NCBI GenBank assembly: GCA_011799875.1
Contig: CM022298.1
Coordinates: forward strand, 722,357,622-722,421,621
From: Thinopyrum elongatum
Taxonomy: Eukaryota; Streptophyta; Magnoliopsida; Poales; Poaceae
Length of the DNA stretch: 64,000 nucleotides
Direction of reading: 5' to 3'
This document shows, piece by piece, positions 57,359-64,000 of this stretch (positions are counted from its first letter, which is position 1; the number at the start of each line of letters is the position of its first letter). A program made the position numbers and the translations under genes. The notes beneath the pieces are model-generated. The model did not search any database. It was not told where the DNA came from and saw only the letters and a list, made by a program, of their open reading frames with translations.

Positions 57359-58079
57359 GCAGAGGTGAAAAACTGCTCGTCCGAAGAAAATGGACAAACG
57401 TGCCCCTGACCCTTCTCATCCTAGCGACATGTGTCACCCACGAACTGTGAAGTGGAGATCGTGTTAGATCGAGGGTGAATAGATAAATCTTATCGAGGGA
57501 TAAGGAACGGTTTGAACGGCAAAAGCCGAAAATTCAGATAAGAATATTTTAATGTTTCGTTCGCAAATTCTTCAGCTGTCAAGGACACAGTGAAGACTTT
57601 GAACGGGTTTCAAATAGAACGCACATGAAGAATTTGTGAACGGACTGGATTGAGTTTAGCATAGAGGGGGAACGGGTCCGATCACATTCACTTAGAAGAA
57701 ACACAACTTGAAGAATTAGCAATAAGTGAATGCTGTAGAGGACAGAAAACTCAAATATATATATATATATTCAATGAAGAACACAGACGGAAAGAGTGAA
57801 GATTTTGCAAAGTTGAAGAATTTGAAAATTGAAGAATTTGCACAATGATGAAAAACTCAAATTTTGAAGATTTTCAACTTTTTGTGGTGGCGTGACCCAC
57901 CGTGTAAGAATGATGATTTCAGACACCGCGTACAATTGTCGTAGGGTTCTGAGAATCAAATTCTTCATTAATTTCTTCACACTTAGAGGGTTAGTCTTCA
58001 TTGATTGAAGAAAAACGTTTCTTCGTGTGTTGCACATCTAAGTCATCAATTTGCATAAGTGTTAGGATGTGTGTCCTTT
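57359..58079. other. Intergenic part between pol and the third ORF
   Basis: AT-rich with a (ta)n tract at 57755-57770 and TGAAGAATTTG motifs at 57626, 57814 and 57830. No ORF of note. Confidence 0.6.
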
Positions 58080-61000
58080 TCAAAGGACATTCGAAGATTC
58101 TAAGATATTTATCTCACACCGCAACTTGCTAAATCTCTTCTCATCCAAGGGCTTTGTGAAGATATCTGCTAGCTGTTCTTCAGACTTCACGGGATCAATA
58201 GAGATGTCACCCTTCAACACATGATCTCGAAGAAAATGATGACGAATCTCGATGTGCTTTGTCTTCGAGTGCTGAACTAGGTTATGGGCAATTTTGATGG
58301 CACTCTCGTTGTCGCAGTAGAGTGGCACATTCTTCACATTGATGCCGTAGTCCTTGAGGGTTTGCTTCATCCATAGCAATTGAGCACAGCAAGAACCAGC
58401 AGCAATATACTCAGCTTCAGCAGTAGAGAGTGATACGCAGTTCTGCTTCTTCGAGGACCAACATACTAAGGATCGTCCGAGGAAATGGCATGTGCCTGAA
58501 GTTGACTTGCGGTCCACACGATCACCGGCATAGTCAGAGTCAGAATATCCAATGAGATCAAAAGCCGAGCCCTTGGGATACCATAATCCAAGTGTTGGAG
58601 TGTGAGCTAGATATCGAAGAATATGTTTCACAGCCTTATGGTGTGATTCCTTCGGTGTAGCTTGAAAACGGGCACACATGCAAACACTAAGCATAATATC
58701 CGGCCTAGATGCACATAGGTACAATAAAGAACCAATCATGGAGCGGTATACCTTTTGATCGAAGTCTATTTCATTTTCATCAGTGCATAGATAGCCATTT
58801 GTGGGCATAGGGATTTTGACGCCTCTGCATTCTTGCATACCGAATTTCCTCAGAACGTCCTTGAGGTATTTCTCTTGAGAAATGAAGATGCCATTGCGTT
58901 GTTGACGAATTTGAAGACCTAAGAAGAATTTCAATTCTCCCATCATGGACATTTGATATTCCTCACTCATCATGTAAGCAAATTCATCACTGTAATGTTG
59001 GTTAGTACAGCCAAAGATAATATCATCAACATATATTTGGCACAAGAATAATTCATCACCATAGGTTTTGGTGAAAAGAGTTGGGTCGAGTGAACCGGGT
59101 TTGAAGCCTTTCTTCATGAGGAATTCCTTCAGAGTATCATACCACGCCCGAGGGGCCTGCTTGAGGCCATAGAGGGCCTTATTGAGTCTGAAGACTTTGT
59201 CAGGATGTTTAGGGTCTTCAAAACCTGGGGGTTGAGCAACATATACTTCTTCCTCAAGCTTACCATTGAGGAATGCACTTTTCACATCCATTTGATATAA
59301 GATGATATTATGATGGTTAGCATAAGTAAGCAATATGCGAATAGCCTCAAGTCTAGCAACAGGTGCAAAAGTCTCATCGAAATCAATTCCTTCAACCTGT
59401 GTGTAGCCTTGAGCTACAAGACGAGCCTTGTTCCTCACCACTAGGCCATTTTCATCTTGCTTGTTGCGGTAGATCCATTTGGTACCGATGATATTGTGCT
59501 TGCATGGGTCCGGTCGCTTGACAAGCTCCCACACATTGTTCAGCTTGAATTGATGTAATTCCTCTTGCATTGCTTGAATCCATTCAGGCTCCAGAAATGC
59601 CTCATCAACTTTGGTGGGCTCTATGATAGAGACGAAAGCAAAATGCCCACAAAAGTTAGATAAATGTGAAGCTTTTGAGCGAGTCAGAGGACCTGGTGCG
59701 TTGATGTCGTTGATGATTCTCTCAATCTGTACTTCATTTGCAACGCGGGGATGAGCAGGTTGACGACTTTGATTTGGCTCAGCATTTTCTTCAGAGCCAT
59801 TTTCTTCAGATGCGCCAGCATGCTGTTCTTCATGTTCTGGAATGATTTCTTCCGCAGATTCTTCAGTAGGAATGACATCCTCAGTAGCTTTGAACTTGAT
59901 GGTTTCCTCAGGCGTCTTTTCATCTAGCACAGGAGGTAGGTGCTCTCTTTGCGAGCCGTTAGTTTCATCGAACCGCACATCTACAGTTTCAACAACCTTG
60001 TTGTGATAGGCATTGAAGACCCTGTAGGAGTGCGAGTCCTTTCCATAACCAAGCATAAAACCTTCATGTGCTTTCGGTGCAAATTTAGAATTGTGATGTG
60101 GATCTCTAATCCAGCATTTAGCACCGAAGACTTTGAAATAACTCACATTGGGTTTCTTGTCAGTGAGGAGTTCATATGAGGTCTTCTTGAAGAATTTGTG
60201 AAGATATACCCTGTTGATGATGTGGCATGCAGTATCAATTGCCTCAGGCCAGAAGTGACGAGGTGTCTTGTATTCATCAAGCATGGTGCGAGCCATCTCA
60301 ACAAGAGTCCTGTTCTTGCGCTCCACAACGCCATTCTGCTGAGGAGTGTATGGGGCAGATAGCTCATGAGTAATACCAAGTTCATCGAGATAGTCATCAA
60401 GACCAGTATTCTTGAACTCAGTCCCATTGTCACTACGTATATGCTTGATCTTCACGCCGAAATTCATCGAAGCCCTTGAGGAAAATCGTCTGAAGACTTC
60501 CTGCACTTCAGTTTTGTAAGTAATGACATGCACCCATGTGTAACGAGAATAGTCATCAACAATGACAAAGCCATATAGAGATGCTGCATTTGTTAGTGTG
60601 GCATAATGAGTAGGGCCAAAGAGATCCATATGAAGCAACTCAAAAGGACGAGAAGTAGTCATGATAGTCTTCGAGGGGTGCTTGGCTCTGGTCATCTTTC
60701 CAGCCTCACAAGCCCCACAAAGATGATCTTTGAGGAATTTGACACCCTCGATGCCAATGACGTGCTTTTTCTTCACGAGCGTGTGTAAGTTCCTCATGCC
60801 AGCATGACCCAGTCGTCGATGCCATAGCCAGCCTTCTGAAGCTTTAGCAAGTAGACAAGTGGCAGGCTGTGGTCCTGCAGAGAAATCAACAATATACAAG
60901 CCTCCTCTCCTAAAGCCTTCGAAGACTTTGGAATTGTCAGATTCCATGAGCACTAAGCAACGATATTTGCCAAAGACAACAACCATATCAAGATCACAAA

Positions 61001-61265
61001 GCATTGAGACAGACATGAGGTTGAATCCGAGGGACTCGACAAGCATGACTTTATCCATGTGTCGATCCTTTGAGATTGCAACCCTACCTAGACCCAATAC
61101 CTTGCTTTTGCCTTTGTCAGCGTAGGTGATATGCTTCAAGTGTGATGGAGATAAAGGAGTGTTCATCAGTAAGCTCTTGTCACCGGTCATGTGATTTGTA
61201 CATCCACTATCGAGGACCCACTCAGTAGCTTTGGGTAAATCATCCTGTAGATGAATTAGTGCATC
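58080..61265 (-). CDS. SIRE-type Copia pol polyprotein, uninterrupted
   Basis: Open frame of 1062 codons from 61265 (first ATG 61190) to the stop at 58080. Order: aspartic protease start with the catalytic [13 protein letters not shown] (DSG at 61211-61203, upstream of the first ATG); GAG-pre-integrase ([11 protein letters not shown]); integrase HHCC and DDE core ([32 protein letters not shown]); reverse transcriptase ([24 protein letters not shown], catalytic YVDD); RNase H ([29 protein letters not shown]). Because the protease motif lies before the ATG and gag is in another frame, pol needs frameshifting, splicing or another joining event. It cleaves the polyprotein, copies RNA and integrates the DNA. 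No stop codon inside. Confidence 0.93.
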   Translation of the reverse strand, partial: DALIHLQDDLPKATEWVLDSGCTNHMTGDKSLLMNTPLSPSHLKHITYADKGKSKVLGLGRVAISKDRHMDKVMLVESLGFNLMSVSMLCDLDMVVVFGKYRCLVLMESDNSKVFEGFRRGGLYIVDFSAGPQPATCLLAKASEGWLWHRRLGHAGMRNLHTLVKKKHVIGIEGVKFLKDHLCGACEAGKMTRAKHPSKTIMTTSRPFELLHMDLFGPTHYATLTNAASLYGFVIVDDYSRYTWVHVITYKTEVQEVFRRFSSRASMNFGVKIKHIRSDNGTEFKNTGLDDYLDELGITHELSAPYTPQQNGVVERKNRTLVEMARTMLDEYKTPRHFWPEAIDTACHIINRVYLHKFFKKTSYELLTDKKPNVSYFKVFGAKCWIRDPHHNSKFAPKAHEGFMLGYGKDSHSYRVFNAYHNKVVETVDVRFDETNGSQREHLPPVLDEKTPEETIKFKATEDVIPTEESAEEIIPEHEEQHAGASEENGSEENAEPNQSRQPAHPRVANEVQIERIINDINAPGPLTRSKASHLSNFCGHFAFVSIIEPTKVDEAFLEPEWIQAMQEELHQFKLNNVWELVKRPDPCKHNIIGTKWIYRNKQDENGLVVRNKARLVAQGYTQVEGIDFDETFAPVARLEAIRILLTYANHHNIILYQMDVKSAFLNGKLEEEVYVAQPPGFEDPKHPDKVFRLNKALYGLKQAPRAWYDTLKEFLMKKGFKPGSLDPTLFTKTYGDELFLCQIYVDDIIFGCTNQHYSDEFAYMMSEEYQMSMMGELKFFLGLQIRQQRNGIFISQEKYLKDVLRKFGMQECRGVKIPMPTNGYLCTDENEIDFDQKVYRSMIGSLLYLCASRPDIMLSVCMCARFQATPKESHHKAVKHILRYLAHTPTLGLWYPKGSAFDLIGYSDSDYAGDRVDRKSTSGTCHFLGRSLVCWSSKKQNCVSLSTAEAEYIAAGSCCAQLLWMKQTLKDYGINVKNVPLYCDNESAIKIAHNLVQHSKTKHIEIRHHFLRDHVLKGDISIDPVKSEEQLADIFTKPLDEKRFSKLRCEINILESSNVL

Positions 61266-61483
61266 TTACGAACTCATATACTTCAGAGTGAAGAATATGA
61301 CATCAAATTCATCAGACATATTTCATCACTTAAAGCAACATATGTATATATAGCAATGTGAGGACGTGAGAAATGAATAAATCATTTCTTCATGATTAGC
61401 TTGCGTCCTTTCAAGCATTTCAGGTCTCCAGCAAATTCTTCAGACGATTTAGTTCGTCTGGAGACCTGACCCTGCATAAGAGA
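61266..61483 (-). other. Gap between gag and pol, intron-like end
   Basis: The 218 bases after the gag stop are closed in the pol frame (TAA at 61268-61266). The 3' end reads ttcatctacag (acceptor AG at 61246-61245), directly before the codons [14 protein letters not shown]. No clear donor was found. Confidence 0.4.
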
Positions 61484-63988
61484 TTAGTTCCTTTTCTTCA
61501 CCACCCACATCTGGAGGGGTGGCAAAGAGTTCATCATTCTGCGAGCTCCATAAGAGAAAGGTGGCATAGACGCCAGACCACTTCGTTTCACATAAGAGGG
61601 GTTAGGGTAAGCATATGAATAAGCAGAGAAATTCTTCGAGGACTTATGAACATAATGATTTGAAGAATAATGCATATATTCATAGCCCTTAGGCTTTCCC
61701 TGCGAAATAGAAGTGTTAGCACGATGATGTTCATGTGAGGACTTTGATCCATGTGAGGAATTTGATTCATATGAAGAATTTGATCTGGGGTTCTTATTCT
61801 TCACAGGTGGTGTCATGAGGACATTCACCTGAAGACTTTCAAGGCACTTTTTGGGAACCCAGATTTTCTTCATAGGGGGACCATTCCTGCAGTTAGATCC
61901 AACATATCTAGCAAATACCTCACCATTCTGATTTTTGAACAGTTTATAGTTGGAGTCAAATGACTCATCAGATGAATATGAGGATTCACAAGTAAAGCCA
62001 GATAAAGTGGATGGATCTACGGAAGGTCCCTTCGCAGCAACCCATGAGGTTTTGGGATACTGCTCTGGTTTCCAGTAGGTTCCATCAGCATTGAGTTTCC
62101 TCTCAAAGGCAATACCCTCTTTCCTAGGGTTCCTGTTCAAGTTCTGATTTTTGAGCACATCACAAAGAGTCTGATGCCCTTTGAGGCTTTTGTACATGCC
62201 TGTCACATACAATTCCTTCAACCCTGCATTTTCGTCAGTGATACTAGTGGTATCCTCAGATGAGGAATTTGTGACCACAGAGACAGTTGAAGAATTTGCA
62301 GCAATGGAAGCATTTGAACATTCAGGTGAAGAATTAGCAGTTTCACGTTCAATGCATTTCAAGCATGGTGGAATAAATTCTTCCTGAGCAGAACTGATCT
62401 GTTGAGCAAGCAAAGAATCATTTTCCTTCTGAAGATCTTCATGACTCACCCTTAGCTTCTCAAGATCTTGCTTTCTTTGAAGAAATTCATAAGAAAGCTT
62501 CTCATGATCGGCTAGGAGAGTTTCATGACGACCTTGAAGGTTGTCAAACTTAGACTGTAGTTGCTGAAGATTATCAGTCAGTGTTTGAGTTCGATCCATT
62601 TCCTCACCTAACAGATCATCGCTTTTGTCTAGCATATTTTGAACCTTTTCCAAAGCCTTTTGTTGTTTAACAGCAATATTAGCAAGTTTGGAATAGCTGG
62701 GTTTGAGGTTATCACCAGATTCATCCTCACTTGATTCAGAGGAGGGATATTTGAGTACCTTGGCACCTTTTGCCATGAAGCAATAGGTGGGAGCATAGTC
62801 ATCGTTGCCGTCATCAGCAGTGTTGGGGAAGCCATAGTCATCGTTGCCGTCATCAGCAGTGTTGGGGAAGCCATTTTCCTCAGTGTTGAAGATGGACTTG
62901 CTAACGTAAGCAGTAGCGAGGGCTAGGCTCGCCACACCAGAGTCTGACTCCTCAGATGCCTCCTCTTCCTCATGTTCCTCAGATTCAGCTTCAGAGTCCA
63001 TTTCCTTGCCAATGAATACCCGAGCTTTCTTGGAGCTGCTCTTCTTGTGAGATGAAGAATTTGAAGATCTTGACGATGAGGACTTTGAAGATTTCTTCTT
63101 CCTCTTAGAGTCATCTGAACTATCATCCTTGTATTTCTTCTTCTTTGATTCCTTCTCCCACTGAGGACAATCAGTAATGTAGTGACCAGGTTTCTTGCAT
63201 TTATGGCAAGTTCTCTTCTTGTAATCACGAGATGAGGAATCTGATTTCATGTCATCACCTCTTGAGGATTTTCCAAATCGGCCACGTCTAGAGAACTTCT
63301 GGAATTTCCTCACGAGCATTGCTAGCTCCTGACTCAGTTCTTCAGGATCACCGAGGCTGCTACCAGAATCTTCATCTTCAGATTCAGAGACTGCCTTGGC
63401 TTTCAGTGCACGAGATCTACCATAGCTAGGTCCGTAGAGATCTCTCTTCTCAGCTAGTTGGAATTCATGAGTATTTAGCCTCTCAAGGATATCAGCAGGA
63501 TCAAGTGACTTGTAGTCTCCACGTTCTTGAATCATCAGTGCCAGTGTATCGAATGAAGAATCGAGTGACCTCAGCAATTTCTTCACCACCTCATGGTCGG
63601 TGATGTCAGTGGCACCCAGTGCTTGAAGCTCGTTTGAAATGTCAGTGAGGCGATCAAAGGTTTGCTGAACATTTTCGTTGTCGAGTCTTTTGAAGCGGTT
63701 GAAGAGATTGTGAAGAACGTCAACTCGAGAGTCACGTTGAGTTGAGACTCCTTCGTTGACCTTGGACAGCCTATCCCAGATAAGCTTAGCTGTCTCCAAA
63801 GCACTCACTCTGCCATACTGCCCTTTGCTCAGATGGCCACATATGATATTCTTCGCTTGAGAGTCGAGTTGCTTGAATCTCTTCACATCAGCAGCGTTTA
63901 CGGAAGGAGTGACAGAGGGAACACCCTTTTCCACAACATACCAGAGATCGTTGTCAATTGCCTCAAGATGCATGCGCATCTTGTTCTT
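61484..63988 (-). CDS. SIRE-type Copia gag, nonsense codon near the N-terminus, start outside window
   Basis: An 831-residue frame from ATG 63979, preceded in frame by TAG (63989-63991) where relatives have Trp in the conserved YPYW motif. The true start lies right of the window, and this copy's gag is probably cut. Order: UBN2-type gag domain (LWYVVEKGVPSV, NIICGHLSKGQYGRVS, FDRLTDISNELQALG, LLRSLDSSFDTLALMI), CCHC zinc knuckle CHKCKKPGHYITDC near residue 260, Lys/Ser-rich and Glu-rich parts, two 13-residue repeats (GFPNTADDGNDDY, 62794-62871), a coiled coil (residues ~455-545), then a Ser/Asn-rich end. Gag forms the particle and binds RNA through the knuckle. Confidence 0.9.
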   Translation of the reverse strand, partial: KNKMRMHLEAIDNDLWYVVEKGVPSVTPSVNAADVKRFKQLDSQAKNIICGHLSKGQYGRVSALETAKLIWDRLSKVNEGVSTQRDSRVDVLHNLFNRFKRLDNENVQQTFDRLTDISNELQALGATDITDHEVVKKLLRSLDSSFDTLALMIQERGDYKSLDPADILERLNTHEFQLAEKRDLYGPSYGRSRALKAKAVSESEDEDSGSSLGDPEELSQELAMLVRKFQKFSRRGRFGKSSRGDDMKSDSSSRDYKKRTCHKCKKPGHYITDCPQWEKESKKKKYKDDSSDDSKRKKKSSKSSSSRSSNSSSHKKSSSKKARVFIGKEMDSEAESEEHEEEEASEESDSGVASLALATAYVSKSIFNTEENGFPNTADDGNDDYGFPNTADDGNDDYAPTYCFMAKGAKVLKYPSSESSEDESGDNLKPSYSKLANIAVKQQKALEKVQNMLDKSDDLLGEEMDRTQTLTDNLQQLQSKFDNLQGRHETLLADHEKLSYEFLQRKQDLEKLRVSHEDLQKENDSLLAQQISSAQEEFIPPCLKCIERETANSSPECSNASIAANSSTVSVVTNSSSEDTTSITDENAGLKELYVTGMYKSLKGHQTLCDVLKNQNLNRNPRKEGIAFERKLNADGTYWKPEQYPKTSWVAAKGPSVDPSTLSGFTCESSYSSDESFDSNYKLFKNQNGEVFARYVGSNCRNGPPMKKIWVPKKCLESLQVNVLMTPPVKNKNPRSNSSYESNSSHGSKSSHEHHRANTSISQGKPKGYEYMHYSSNHYVHKSSKNFSAYSYAYPNPSYVKRSGLASMPPFSYGARRMMNSLPPLQMWVVKKRN

Positions 63989-64000
63989 CTAGTAGGGGTA

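Larger units (their letters stand above)
51102..64000 (-). mobile_element. SIRE-type (Maximus-like) Copia retrotransposon inside the E2 5' LTR, incomplete at window end
   Basis: Minus-oriented: 3' LTR 51102-52629, PPT, third ORF (53160-56752), internal promoter-like region, pol (58080-61265), gag (61484 to window end). gag-pol-third ORF order with the integrase before the reverse transcriptase is the SIRE branch of Ty1/Copia. The left flank ends in ggcac, the expected target duplication; the partner is outside the window. The largely open ORFs suggest a recent insertion. Confidence 0.93.

Overview
The window looks like nuclear DNA of a Triticeae grass (wheat, Aegilops or barley type). The evidence is the stack of nested retrotransposons of well-known Triticeae kinds: Athila-type Gypsy elements with a tRNA-Asp primer site, an Angela/BARE-1-like Copia element, a SIRE-type Copia element with a third ORF, and a CACTA element with 'ttagtcccggtt' subterminal repeats. 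There is also a host gene of the DUF6598 family, which is typical of these grasses. Family names come from recognition only; no database search was run.

Layout. 1-1047 is the end of an Athila-type LTR whose remainder lies left of the window. 1048-16253 is the only low-copy stretch. It holds one convincing host gene, a three-exon DUF6598 protein on the + strand (12423-14224) with a TATA box just upstream. It also holds an orphan exon resembling protein disulfide isomerase (3147-3284, minus), a Copia pol fragment (14751-15121, plus), a fold-back element next to a tRNA-like remnant (9354-9803) and several local tandem duplications.

16254-64000 is a nest, all elements pointing to the minus strand. 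A small Copia element (LTR 16254-16545) is cut by a CACTA transposon that begins at 16997. The CACTA carries a second-ORF gene (Transposase_24-like N-terminal part, proline-rich linker, Ulp1/C48-like protease end; 40032 down to 17557) and the DUF4216 tail of a TNP2 transposase (43235-44005). An Athila-type element (19762-38504, perfect TSD acagc) sits inside the CACTA second-ORF exon. Its own 3' LTR is split by an Angela-like Copia element (20939-29388). A second, gag-pol-less Athila-type element (from 44006) sits in the TNP2 exon. Its 5' LTR is split at 51101 by a SIRE-type Copia element that fills the rest of the window: 3' LTR, third (env-like) ORF, pol, gag.

How the parts relate. The CACTA genes were broken by insertion: excising one Athila element and one TSD copy would restore the exon reading frame. 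The first Athila element has one continuous gag-pol frame with three nonsense codons. The second has perfect cis signals (PBS, PPT, LTRs) but no replication proteins, so it must have been copied in trans. The SIRE-type pol is uninterrupted and looks young. The most interesting signals are: (1) an 11-base motif TGA[AG]GAATTTG used many times through the SIRE-type element, in the LTR, in non-coding DNA and in all three reading frames of its ORFs; (2) promoter-like sequence placed directly before the last ORF in two unrelated retroelements; (3) extra internal copies of the polypurine tract in both Athila-type elements; (4) an age conflict between the Angela element and its host LTR.
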